Source: an uncultured Megasphaera sp.
GTDB lineage: Bacteria; Bacillota; Negativicutes; Veillonellales; Megasphaeraceae
Assembly (NCBI RefSeq): GCF_900539295.1
Contig: NZ_UQBH01000002.1
Span: 62,001-126,000, forward strand
Direction: 5' to 3'
Length of the DNA: 64,000 nt
The position numbers and the translations under genes are program-made. Numbering within the stretch: the stretch's first letter is position 1; each line of letters starts with the position of its first letter. Below, in pieces: positions 44,497 to 53,110 of the stretch. The notes under the pieces are model-generated. The model had not been told where the DNA came from, ran no database searches, and saw only the letters and a list, made by a program, of their open reading frames with translations.

Positions 44497-45558
44497 ATGA
44501 CTATGAAAACTTCCATCATTCCTATCTTTATCCCTCATATCGGCTGCCCCCATCGCTGTGTTTTCTGCAATCAGTGGCAGATTACCGGTCACCACGGCCT
44601 GCCCTCAGCCGAAGCCATAGCAAAACTCATCGCCGCTTATACGACATCAGGCGGAACCGATCGGCACTGGGAAGTGGCCTTTTATGGCGGCAGCTTTACG
44701 GCCATTCCCATGGCCCTGCAAACAGACTTGCTCCGACCGGCTTATGAAGCCCTGCAAAGGGGCGTCATTCAAAGGATTCGCTGCTCGACGCGGCCTGACT
44801 GCATTACTGAGGATATTTTAAAGAATCTGAAAGACTACGGCCTGACCTGTGTAGAGCTCGGCGTCCAGTCCATGGACGATCGGGTCCTGCAGCTCTCCCA
44901 GCGGGGCCATACGGCAGGGGATGTCGTTACGGCGACGGCCTTATTGCGGCAGTATGATTTTACCGTCGGCCATCAGCTCATGCCGGGCCTTCCCGGTGAA
45001 GACTGGGGCAGCCTGCGGCAGACGACAGAAGCCATCTGTAACCTGGCTCCCCATATGGCCCGCATTTATCCTGTGGCTGTCCTCAAGGGGACGGAGCTGG
45101 CCGCCATGTATCAAGCCGGGCAGTACAGGCCCCTTACCATTCATGAAGGCGTGCGGCGGGCGGCTTACATGAAGCAGCGTTTCCTGGAACAAGGGATACC
45201 GTGCATACGGACGGGCCTTCAGGCGACGGAAGACCTCGACGATGCTTCCCAGGTCATAGCCGGCGCCTATACGCCGGCCATGGGGGAACTCGTCGATACC
45301 CGCCGTTACGGCAGAAAGCTCCTAGCCTTTTTAAAGACCCTGAGTGAAGGGGAGCCCGCAGAAATTCGTTATCATCGCCGCGATACGTCTCGTGTTCGGG
45401 GCTATCGAAATGTCACCTTTAAGACGGCTGCCTGGAGTATCCCCTTGTCCTTATCGTGGCGGGAAGGGGATGTACCCTTGGGGCACGTCCGGGTTTTTCA
45501 AGGGCAGATCGGTTATGACCTTGATATGAATAGCCATGCCGGTCCTACTATGATATAA
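44497..45558 (+). CDS. Radical SAM protein (Elp3/YhcC-like)
   Basis: 353 aa. The iron-sulfur cluster cysteines form CxxxCxxC at Cys17, Cys21 and Cys24 (GCPHRCVFCNQ). FYGGSFTAIP and ELGVQSMDD are radical SAM core motifs of the Elp3-like group. The substrate is unknown; no acetyltransferase domain follows. The gene commonly neighbours rnc in Firmicutes. The ribosome site is weak, and the start may be at 44497 or 44503. Confidence 0.8.
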   Translation: MTMKTSIIPIFIPHIGCPHRCVFCNQWQITGHHGLPSAEAIAKLIAAYTTSGGTDRHWEVAFYGGSFTAIPMALQTDLLRPAYEALQRGVIQRIRCSTRPDCITEDILKNLKDYGLTCVELGVQSMDDRVLQLSQRGHTAGDVVTATALLRQYDFTVGHQLMPGLPGEDWGSLRQTTEAICNLAPHMARIYPVAVLKGTELAAMYQAGQYRPLTIHEGVRRAAYMKQRFLEQGIPCIRTGLQATEDLDDASQVIAGAYTPAMGELVDTRRYGRKLLAFLKTLSEGEPAEIRYHRRDTSRVRGYRNVTFKTAAWSIPLSLSWREGDVPLGHVRVFQGQIGYDLDMNSHAGPTMI

Positions 45559-45623
45559 TAAAATAGTACGTATGATTTTAACAATAAACACTTTGCAATA
45601 GATATGATATTGGAGGAAAGAGA

Positions 45624-46976
45624 ATGGCAAGAGTAAAAATAACGGAAACGGTTCTGCGCGACGGCCATCAGTCCATTGCGGCAACTCGCATGCGCCTTCG
45701 CCAGATGCTTCCGGTTCTGGAGGCTATAGATGAAGTGGGCTACAATGCCCTCGAATGCTGGGGCGGTGCTACCTTTGATACGTGCATGCGCTTTCTCGAT
45801 GAAGATCCGTGGGAACGGCTGCGGACTATTAAGCAGCACGTCAAAAAGACGCCGCTGCAGATGCTGCTTCGCGGTCAAAATATATTGGGCTATCGGCACT
45901 ACGCCGACGACGTCGTCTATGAATTTGTCAACCGTGCCGTCGATAACGGCATCGACATCATCCGCGTCTTCGACGCTCTGAACGACCCGCGCAATATGGA
46001 AGCGGCTATTAAGGCGGCCAAAGATACGAAATCGGTCCACGTTCAGGGCGCCATGGTCTACACCATCAGTCCGATTCACACCATGGAATCCTTTACCAAG
46101 GTCGCCAAAGAACTGCAGGATATGGGTGTCGACTCTGTCTGTATCAAAGACATGTCGGGCCTCTTGTCGCCTTATGACGCTTACAACCTCATCCGCATGC
46201 TTAAAAAACACCTGACCGTGCCTATTGAGCTGCATACGCACTGCACCTGCGGCCTCGGTGAAATGACCTATATGAAGGCTATCGAAGCCGGCGTCGACAT
46301 CATCGATACGGCCTTGTCGCCCTTTGGGGAAATCACCAGCCAGCCGGCGACGGAATCGATGGTCATGGCCTTAAAAGACAGTATTTACGACACGGGTATC
46401 GACGTCGACCGCCTGTGGCCCATTGTCGATCACTTTAAGAACGTCCGTAAGGAACTGGCCGACGAATTTAAGTTGACCATGCCCAGCCAGATCAACCCGG
46501 CTGTCCGCAAATATCAGATTCCCGGCGGCATGCTGACCAACCTCTATAATCAGCTCAAAGCCCAGGGTGCCGAAGACCGCTTCGACGAAGTCCTGGCAGA
46601 GATGCCGAACGTCCGCCGTGACCTCGGCTATCCGCCCCTGGTTACGCCGACCAGCCAGATTACCGGCTCGGCTGCGGCTTTAAACGTCCTCTATGGCCGT
46701 TATAAGATCGTTACCAACGAAGTCCGCGACATCGTTCGCGGCAAATACGGCCGGGTACCCGGTACGATCGACGAAAAATTCAGAAAGATGTGCATTGGCG
46801 ATGAACCGGTCATTACCCATCGTCCGGCCGACGATTTGGCACCGGAATTAGAAGAAGCCAAAAAGGCTCTGGCTAACGAAGGCTTCCCCAATGCCAGCAT
46901 GGAAGACGTCCTGAGCTATACCCTGTTCCCGGAAGTGGCCCTGCCCTTTTTCCTGAAACGGGACGGACGACAGTAA
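45624..46976 (+). CDS. Biotin-dependent carboxyltransferase subunit (pyruvate carboxylase subunit B / oxaloacetate decarboxylase alpha type), lacking the biotin domain
   Basis: 450 aa. An HMGL-like TIM barrel with RDGHQS (12-17), a metal-site ELHTHCTCG motif and a conserved carboxyltransferase tail (TPTSQITGSAA) is present. Family proteins of about 580-600 aa end with a biotinyl domain; this one stops before it, so a separate biotin carrier must supply the biotin. No carrier, carboxylase or sodium-pump subunit is beside it. The reaction could be pyruvate carboxylation or oxaloacetate decarboxylation. A GGAGGAAA site precedes the ATG. Confidence 0.82.
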   Translation: MARVKITETVLRDGHQSIAATRMRLRQMLPVLEAIDEVGYNALECWGGATFDTCMRFLDEDPWERLRTIKQHVKKTPLQMLLRGQNILGYRHYADDVVYEFVNRAVDNGIDIIRVFDALNDPRNMEAAIKAAKDTKSVHVQGAMVYTISPIHTMESFTKVAKELQDMGVDSVCIKDMSGLLSPYDAYNLIRMLKKHLTVPIELHTHCTCGLGEMTYMKAIEAGVDIIDTALSPFGEITSQPATESMVMALKDSIYDTGIDVDRLWPIVDHFKNVRKELADEFKLTMPSQINPAVRKYQIPGGMLTNLYNQLKAQGAEDRFDEVLAEMPNVRRDLGYPPLVTPTSQITGSAAALNVLYGRYKIVTNEVRDIVRGKYGRVPGTIDEKFRKMCIGDEPVITHRPADDLAPELEEAKKALANEGFPNASMEDVLSYTLFPEVALPFFLKRDGRQ

Positions 46977-47040
46977 AACAGCATATCGATAGAAAGTTCC
47001 TTATATAGTGGCGATGTCTTTTAAAGCAGCTGCCTCGGAT

Positions 47041-47072
47041 GGACGTGAGTACAGCTGCTCACGTCCTTTTTT
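47041..47072 (+). terminator. Terminator after the carboxyltransferase gene
   Basis: Perfect 9-bp arms GGACGTGAG (47041-47049) and CTCACGTCC (47058-47066), then six T. Confidence 0.88.
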
Positions 47073-47117
47073 GTCATTTGAAGAGCCGAACTATTACAAA
47101 AAGTTTTTATGTTTGCC

Positions 47118-47165
47118 TTGATTTTTCTGGCAATTCATGATATCTTTTATCTATAATGATAGTAA
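47118..47165 (+). promoter_or_regulatory. ahpC promoter region with a PerR-like box
   Basis: TTGATT (47118-47123), a 17-bp spacer and TATCTT (47141-47146) form one possible promoter. Just downstream CTATAATGATAGTAA (47151-47165) matches 11 of 14 defined positions of the Firmicute PerR box. Peroxide control of ahpC would be expected, but the match is imperfect. Confidence 0.35.
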
Positions 47166-47205
47166 TTTTCATTTTGTGGTTTTCGCGAAAAAGGAGGTTC
47201 ATCTT

Positions 47206-47769
47206 ATGTCATTAATCAACAAGGAAGTCAGTGATTTTACAGCCAAGGCTTACCATGATAACGGGTTCATTACCGTTACCAAGGAAGACATCTTGGGAAA
47301 GTGGAACGTATTCTTTTTCTATCCCGCTGATTTCACCTTTGTATGCCCGACAGAATTAGCCGACCTCGAAAGCTTTTATGAAGAGTTCAAAAAGATAGGC
47401 TGCGAAATCTATTCTGTTTCCTGCGATACGGAATTTGTCCACAAAGCTTGGCACGACCATTCGCCCCTTATCAAAGACATTACCTATCCCATGCTGGCTG
47501 ACCCGACCCATGCCCTGGCCCGTGATTTCGAAGTCCTTATCGAAGATGCCGGCGTTGCCGAACGGGGGACCTTCATCATCAATCCGGAAGGCCAAATCGT
47601 TTCTTATGAAGTCAATGCCGGCAATGTAGGCCGAAACGCCGAAGAACTGCTGCGCAAAGTACAGGCCTGCCAGTTCGTCCGTGAACACGGCGATGAAGTG
47701 TGCCCGGCTCGCTGGACGCCCGGTGCCAAGACCTTAAAACCGGGTATCGATTTGGTAGGTACCTTATAA
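47206..47769 (+). CDS. ahpC: Alkyl hydroperoxide reductase subunit C (2-Cys peroxiredoxin)
   Basis: 188 aa. Peroxidatic Cys47 in FTFVCPTE and resolving Cys166 in GDEVCPARW define a typical 2-Cys peroxiredoxin of the AhpC group. It reduces hydrogen peroxide and organic peroxides. No ahpF reductase is beside it, so the electron donor is encoded elsewhere. An AAAAAGGAGG site fixes this ATG; a frame from 47137 is not supported. Confidence 0.94.
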   Translation: MSLINKEVSDFTAKAYHDNGFITVTKEDILGKWNVFFFYPADFTFVCPTELADLESFYEEFKKIGCEIYSVSCDTEFVHKAWHDHSPLIKDITYPMLADPTHALARDFEVLIEDAGVAERGTFIINPEGQIVSYEVNAGNVGRNAEELLRKVQACQFVREHGDEVCPARWTPGAKTLKPGIDLVGTL

Positions 47770-47801
47770 GCGGCTTTTCAAAAATCTTACTGTCGTGTAT
47801 C

Positions 47802-47844
47802 ATTATCCTTATGAAGCGTCTGTCTTCATAAGGATAATTTTTTT
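47802..47844 (+). terminator. Terminator of ahpC (perfect 15-bp stem)
   Basis: The arms 47802-47816 and 47824-47838 are perfectly complementary with a 7-nt loop, followed by seven T. Confidence 0.93.
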
Positions 47845-47869
47845 GCAAGAAAAGAGAGGAGGGCCTGTA

Positions 47870-49258
47870 GTGCCGGTCAATTCTTTTGAAACGTATCCCA
47901 TGTCCTGGCGGCCGTCTCGCCGTGATCTGGAACAGCAGCCTATGCCACTCTACAAGGCCTTGGCCGCTCAGCTCATCGAAGCCATTGAAGCCGGCAGCGT
48001 CCTTCCGGGGACCAAGCTTCCACCCCAGCGGGAGCTGGCTGATTTTCTCGATGTCAATGTCAGTACCGTTTCTAAAGCTTTCCGTTACTGTTCGAATCGT
48101 GGGTTTCTTACCAGCGTCGTTGGCCGGGGCACCTTCGTTGCCTATGACGCCGGTTTGAACGTATCGGTCGCACCGGATCGGACGACCCTCATCGAGATGG
48201 GCTCCATGATGCCCGAGGGACTGACAGGCGACACGGTAGCCTCTTTGGTGTCGGAAATGATGGCTGATGCCGGCCGGGAACGGTTTTTCCAATATGCCTA
48301 TGGAGCTGACGACTTTTATCAGGAAGGGGCTCGGCAGCTTCTCCAACAGGCCGGTGTCGTGTCGGCAGGGCCTGTCTTATTTGCCAGCGGCGGTCAGAAT
48401 GGTTTGACGGCCATCTTGTCGGCTTTTTTTCGACCCGGCGAGCGACTCGGCGTCGATCCCCTGGTATATCCGGGCCTCAAAAGTGCCGCCAAGCTCCTGG
48501 GCATCCGCCTCGTTCCCATTGAGCAGCAGGATGGGGAAATGAGTGAAGACGGCCTTTCCTATGCCTTAAAGAATCATCATATCAAGGGCATTTACGTGAC
48601 GCCGGACTTTCAGAATCCGACGACGCACACTATGTCTGAAGCGGGACGAAAGGGGCTGGCGTCCTTTGCCCAAAGACACGACCTTCTCATCATTGAAGAC
48701 GCCATTGCCGCCTTACTCACGGAAAATCCGGCGCCGCCGATCAAGGCCTTGGCTCCGGAGCAGACGGTCTATCTCTTCAGTTTATCGAAGACGATTCTGC
48801 CGGCCCTGCGGCTGGCCTACGTCGTGCCGCCGAAACGCCTTCAGGATGCCTTGGCGTCGGCCCTGTATACCTTGAACCTCTCCCAGTCGGCCTTCCTCAT
48901 GGAATTGGCATCAAGGCTCATCGTGTCCGGGAAGTGCGGCGCTCTTTTGCATCTTCGCCGTCAAAGCCTGAGGGAGCGGAATAAACTGGCCGACGTCATC
49001 TTAAAAGGCTGGTCTTTAGCCGGCGGGGAAGCCGGTCTCTGCCGCTGGCTGACCCTTCCCCAGTCCCTGAGCGGTCAGGCCTTTGAAGGCCTTTGCCGTA
49101 ACCGCGGCGTCCGCCTCTTAGGTGCCGAACACTTTGCCGTCGGTACGGACCTTCCCGTCCATGGCGCCCGGCTTGCCATGGGAGCGCCGGGCGATATGGC
49201 GGCCTTAGAAAAGGGCCTTTATATCATTAAAAACGTCTTAGATTCCCATCGGACATAA
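47870..49258 (+). CDS. MocR/PdxR-type GntR regulator with aminotransferase domain
   Basis: 462 aa. An N-terminal GntR winged helix (about 20-85, PPQRELADFLDVNVSTVSKAF) is fused to a fold type I aminotransferase domain; the PLP lysine is in LFSLSKTILPAL. MocR proteins sense PLP or amino-acid ligands and control vitamin B6, GABA or transport genes. The target here is unknown; the adjacent PhzF-like gene, separated by a terminator, is a candidate. The GTG start at 47870 follows GAGGAGGG; a longer frame would begin inside the ahpC terminator. Confidence 0.85.
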   Translation: MPVNSFETYPMSWRPSRRDLEQQPMPLYKALAAQLIEAIEAGSVLPGTKLPPQRELADFLDVNVSTVSKAFRYCSNRGFLTSVVGRGTFVAYDAGLNVSVAPDRTTLIEMGSMMPEGLTGDTVASLVSEMMADAGRERFFQYAYGADDFYQEGARQLLQQAGVVSAGPVLFASGGQNGLTAILSAFFRPGERLGVDPLVYPGLKSAAKLLGIRLVPIEQQDGEMSEDGLSYALKNHHIKGIYVTPDFQNPTTHTMSEAGRKGLASFAQRHDLLIIEDAIAALLTENPAPPIKALAPEQTVYLFSLSKTILPALRLAYVVPPKRLQDALASALYTLNLSQSAFLMELASRLIVSGKCGALLHLRRQSLRERNKLADVILKGWSLAGGEAGLCRWLTLPQSLSGQAFEGLCRNRGVRLLGAEHFAVGTDLPVHGARLAMGAPGDMAALEKGLYIIKNVLDSHRT

Positions 49259-49262
49259 TCGT

Positions 49263-49297
49263 GGGGCATACAATTTTCTTATTGTATGCCCCTTTTT
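49263..49297 (+). terminator. Terminator after the MocR-type gene
   Basis: Perfect 11-bp arms (49263-49273 and 49282-49292), then five T. Confidence 0.9.
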
Positions 49298-49349
49298 CGT
49301 ATGCTATCATGAAGGCATGAAAAGCGATTTTTTTCGAGGAGGGATTTTT

Positions 49350-50123
49350 ATGAAATGTTACGTCGTCGATGCTTTTACCAAAGAAATTTTCAAAGGCAAT
49401 CCGGCTGCCGTCTGCGTCTTAAATGCTTGGCTTCCTGATGAGTTGATGCAGGCCATTGCCATGGAAAACAACCTGTCGGAAACAGCCTTCACCGTAAAAG
49501 AAGGGGACGCCTATCGCCTTCGCTGGTTCACGCCGGGCGGTGAAATCGACCTCTGCGGCCATGCGACCTTGGGAACGAGCTTCGTCCTGGCCAACTTCGT
49601 CGAACCAAAGGCCGACCGCTTCGTCTTCCATACCCTGAGCGGTGACTTGGTCGTTACCCGTAAAGGAGACCTCTTTTCCATGGATTTTCCGGCCTACGAC
49701 ATGGTGCCGACGGCCGTTACTGACGCCATGACCGACGCCCTTGGCGTAAGGCCTTTGGAAGCCTATATGGCTCGGGACCTGGTCTGCGTCCTGCCTGACG
49801 AAGATACCGTAAGGAATTTTCAGCCTGACTTAGAGAAAATAAAAGGCCTCGACGGTATGCTCTGCCACATTACGGCTCCGGGCCGGGACTACGACTGCGT
49901 CAGCCGCAGCTTTGCGCCTAAACTGTCCGTTCCGGAAGACCCTGTCTGCGGTTCCGGTCACTGCCACATCATCCCCATCATGGCGGAAAAACTCGGCAAG
50001 AAGGACCTCCTGGCCTATCAGGCATCGAGGCGGGGCGGCGAACTCCAATGCCGCCTTGAGGGATCGACCGTATCCTTAGCCGGCTATGGGGCCCTCTATT
50101 CCATCGCTGATTTGAAGGTCTGA
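49350..50123 (+). CDS. PhzF family isomerase-like protein
   Basis: 257 aa with the diaminopimelate-epimerase-like fold. The catalytic glutamate of PhzF matches Glu44 in NNLSETAF; GNPAAVCVL near the N-terminus and a C-terminal EDPVCGSGHCHI motif are typical. PhzF in pseudomonads makes phenazines, but most homologues have no known substrate, and no phenazine genes are here. A CGAGGAGGG site precedes this ATG; an upstream ATG at 49317 lacks one. Confidence 0.83.
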   Translation: MKCYVVDAFTKEIFKGNPAAVCVLNAWLPDELMQAIAMENNLSETAFTVKEGDAYRLRWFTPGGEIDLCGHATLGTSFVLANFVEPKADRFVFHTLSGDLVVTRKGDLFSMDFPAYDMVPTAVTDAMTDALGVRPLEAYMARDLVCVLPDEDTVRNFQPDLEKIKGLDGMLCHITAPGRDYDCVSRSFAPKLSVPEDPVCGSGHCHIIPIMAEKLGKKDLLAYQASRRGGELQCRLEGSTVSLAGYGALYSIADLKV

Positions 50124-50137
50124 CCGATGGCGGCATC

Positions 50138-50166
50138 TTGACAGGCTTAGGTAAACTTGCTACAAT
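50138..50166 (+). promoter_or_regulatory. Promoter of the valS T-box leader
   Basis: A perfect TTGACA (50138-50143), an exact 17-bp spacer and TACAAT (50161-50166). Confidence 0.8.
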
Positions 50167-50177
50167 ATTTATCACAA

Positions 50178-50424
50178 CAAAAGCGATGAGCGGAAGAAGC
50201 TTTACTTCTTTTTGTCAGCGAAATGCCGGTTCGGTGCGAGGGCATTCAAAGAGAGTAGGGCGCGTCACCCGTGAGCTGACAGGAGGAAAGGCCTGTCCGT
50301 CAAGCAGACGTTACCTGTGCCATGAAGCGGTCGCAAAAGCGGCAATTTAGGTGGTACCGCGGAAGATACAGCATTCTTTCGTCCTAAGGAATGAACCCTT
50401 AGGCGAGGGAATGCTCTTTTTTGT
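50178..50424 (+). promoter_or_regulatory. T-box riboswitch controlling valS
   Basis: The conserved T-box AGGTGGTACCGCGG is at 50349-50362. The terminator hairpin (about 50370-50415) with outer arms AGCATTC and GAATGCT and a run of T follows. An AGAGAG element at 50250-50255 marks the end of Stem I. Uncharged tRNA pairing at the T-box would favour the antiterminator and allow valS transcription. tRNA-Val is expected from the downstream gene; I could not place the specifier codon with confidence. Confidence 0.92.
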
Positions 50425-50440
50425 TTTGGAGGGAATAAGC

Positions 50441-53101
50441 ATGAAATGGAATAAAGAACAACTGGGCACGTATGCACCGAATGAAATGGAAATGACGTGG
50501 TACGATTTTTGGGAAAAGAAGGGCTACTTCCATCAAGAACCGGATAAGAGCAAGAAACCCTTCAGCATTGTCATGCCGCCGCCGAACGTAACCGGCCAGC
50601 TCCACATGGGCCATGCCCTGGACAATACCCTGCAGGATATCCTGGTCCGCTTTAAGCGCATGGAAGGCTACAACGTCGCCTGGATTCCCGGCACGGACCA
50701 TGCCGGCATTGCCACCCAGGTCAAGGTCGAACAGCAGCTGGCTGAAGAAGGCAAGAACCGCTACGAAATCGGCCGCGAAGAATTCCTCAAACGGGTCTGG
50801 GCCTGGAAGGAACAGTACGGCAGCCGCATTGAAAAACAGATTCGCCGTCTCGGCTCATCCTGCGACTGGAGCCGCAAGCGCTTCACCATGGATGATACCT
50901 GCGCCCGTGCCGTCCGGGAAGTCTTTATTTCTCTGTATGAAAAAGGCCTTATCTATCAGGGCCAGCGCATCACCAACTGGTGCCCTCACTGCCATACGGC
51001 TTTGTCGGACATCGAAGTCGACCACTCCGACGTCGCTGGTCATCTGTGGTTCGTAAAATACCCCGTCGTCGGTGAAGACGACTACATCATGATCGCTACG
51101 ACCCGTCCGGAAACGATCATGGGCGATACGGCCGTTGCCGTCAACCCTAACGACGACCGCATGAAGAAGTATATCGGCAAGAAGGTCGTCGTGCCTCTCG
51201 TCGACCGTGAAGTCGAAGTCATTGCCGACGACTACGTCGATATCGGCTTTGGTACCGGCGCCGTTAAGATCACGCCGGCCCATGACCCGAACGACTTTGA
51301 AATGGGTCAGCGCCACAACCTGGAATCGATCATGATCATGAACCTCGACGGTACGATGAACGAAAAAGCCGGCGCCAAATACGACGGCATGACGCGCGAA
51401 GACTGCCGTAAAGCCGTCGTCGCCGACCTCGAAGAACTGGGCCTCCTCGACCACATCGAAGAACTGACCCATGCCGTCGGCCACTGCTCGCGCTGCAAGA
51501 CGACGGTCGAACCCTTCGTCACCAAGCAGTGGTTCGTCAAGATGAAGCCCCTTACGGAAGCGGCCCTCAAAGCCGTGGAAGACGGCAAGACCCGTTTCAT
51601 TCCCGAACGCTTCGTCAAGACCTACAATCATTGGCTGGAAGACGTCCATGACTGGTGCATCAGCCGTCAGCTCTGGTGGGGCCATCAGATTCCTGTATGG
51701 TACTGCGACGACTGCGGCAAGGCTTCGGCCAGCCGCGAAGACATTACAGAATGCCCGCACTGCCACAGCACGCACATCCACCGCGATCCCGACGTCCTCG
51801 ACACGTGGTTCAGTTCGGCCCTTTGGCCTTTCTCGACCATGGGCTGGCCTGACAAGACGGCCGATCTCGACCAGTTCTTCCCGACCAGCGTCCTGGTTAC
51901 GGGCTACGACATCATCTTCTTCTGGGTTGCCCGCATGATGTTCATGACCTGCGAATTCATGAAGGATATTCCTTTTGAAAACGTATTCATCCACGGCCTC
52001 GTCCGCGACAGCCAGGGCCGCAAGATGAGTAAGTCCCTGGGCAACGGTATCGATCCCCTCGGCGTCTGCGAAGAATACGGCGCTGATGCCCTGCGCTTTA
52101 CCTTGGTTACGGGCAATACGCCGGGCAACGACATGCGTTTCTACATGGAACGAGTCGAAGCCAACCGCAACTTTGCCAATAAGATTTGGAACGCCTCGAA
52201 GTTCGTCATCATGAACCTTACCGACTTTGACGAATCCTTCGTTCCCGAAGACCGTGATTTGACCTTGGCCGACCGCTGGATTCTGTCGTCCTTCAATGAA
52301 ACGGCGGCCAGAGTCACGGAAGACCTCGATAAATTTGAACTCGGCGACGCTGCCGATGCCGTCTATAACTTCGTTTGGAGCTCCTACTGCGACTGGTACA
52401 TCGAACTGGCCAAGAAGCGCCTCTACCAGGCTGACAGCGACCGCGACAAGCACACCGTTCAGTACGTCCTGGTCTACGTCCTGACCCACACCTTGGAAAT
52501 GCTCCATCCCTTCATGCCCTTCGTTACGGAACACCTCTGGCAGCACCTGCCTCATGAAGGGGAAAGCATCATCGTCGCTCCCTGGCCGAAGGCTCAGGCT
52601 AAGTGGAATTTTGCCGATGACGCAGCTATGATGAACACCCTCATGGAAGCCATCAAAGGCATCCGCAACCTCCGGGCCGAATCGAACGTTCCCATGGGCA
52701 AGAAGGCTCCGGTCATCTTGGCACCGGCAACGGAAGAGCTGGCCAAGACCTTGAAGGATTATGAAGACTACTTCCATACCCTGGCCTTTGCCGATAAAGT
52801 TGCCATTCTGTCGGCCAGTGATGCCAAACCGGAAAATGCCGTCGTCGCCGTCGTTCCCGGCGTCGAAGTCTATTTACAGCTTAAAGATTTGATCGACGTC
52901 GAAAAAGAAACGGCCCGCGTCCAAAAAGAACAGGAAAAACTCCGGAAGGAAATCGAACGCCTGGATAAGAAACTGTCTAACCAGGGCTTCCTGGCTAAGG
53001 CTCCGGCAGCTGTCGTTGAAAAGGAAAAGGGAAAACTGGCCGATTATCAGGAAAAAATGGCTGCCCTTACGAAACGCATGGAAGATTTGGCAAAACTCTA
53101 A
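50441..53101 (+). CDS. valS: Valyl-tRNA synthetase
   Basis: 886 aa class I synthetase. The HIGH-type motif is PPPNVTGQLHMGHAL, and KMSKS occurs in GRKMSKSLGNG. An editing domain lies between (TTRPETIMGDTAVAV), followed by an anticodon-binding domain and the C-terminal coiled-coil arm (about 815-886) typical of ValRS. A GGAGGGA site follows the T-box terminator; a frame from 50351 would run through the terminator and is rejected. Confidence 0.98.
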   Translation: MKWNKEQLGTYAPNEMEMTWYDFWEKKGYFHQEPDKSKKPFSIVMPPPNVTGQLHMGHALDNTLQDILVRFKRMEGYNVAWIPGTDHAGIATQVKVEQQLAEEGKNRYEIGREEFLKRVWAWKEQYGSRIEKQIRRLGSSCDWSRKRFTMDDTCARAVREVFISLYEKGLIYQGQRITNWCPHCHTALSDIEVDHSDVAGHLWFVKYPVVGEDDYIMIATTRPETIMGDTAVAVNPNDDRMKKYIGKKVVVPLVDREVEVIADDYVDIGFGTGAVKITPAHDPNDFEMGQRHNLESIMIMNLDGTMNEKAGAKYDGMTREDCRKAVVADLEELGLLDHIEELTHAVGHCSRCKTTVEPFVTKQWFVKMKPLTEAALKAVEDGKTRFIPERFVKTYNHWLEDVHDWCISRQLWWGHQIPVWYCDDCGKASASREDITECPHCHSTHIHRDPDVLDTWFSSALWPFSTMGWPDKTADLDQFFPTSVLVTGYDIIFFWVARMMFMTCEFMKDIPFENVFIHGLVRDSQGRKMSKSLGNGIDPLGVCEEYGADALRFTLVTGNTPGNDMRFYMERVEANRNFANKIWNASKFVIMNLTDFDESFVPEDRDLTLADRWILSSFNETAARVTEDLDKFELGDAADAVYNFVWSSYCDWYIELAKKRLYQADSDRDKHTVQYVLVYVLTHTLEMLHPFMPFVTEHLWQHLPHEGESIIVAPWPKAQAKWNFADDAAMMNTLMEAIKGIRNLRAESNVPMGKKAPVILAPATEELAKTLKDYEDYFHTLAFADKVAILSASDAKPENAVVAVVPGVEVYLQLKDLIDVEKETARVQKEQEKLRKEIERLDKKLSNQGFLAKAPAAVVEKEKGKLADYQEKMAALTKRMEDLAKL

Positions 53102-53110
53102 GAGGCTCTC

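Noticed and set aside
47795..47869. N-terminal extension of the MocR-type regulator
   Set aside because: It is encoded within the ahpC terminator hairpin; the GTG at 47870 has a GAGGAGGG site.
50855..52777. 640-codon minus-strand open frame
   Set aside because: It is the antisense shadow of valS, produced by the GC-rich codon pattern; it has no ribosome site and no recognisable motif.
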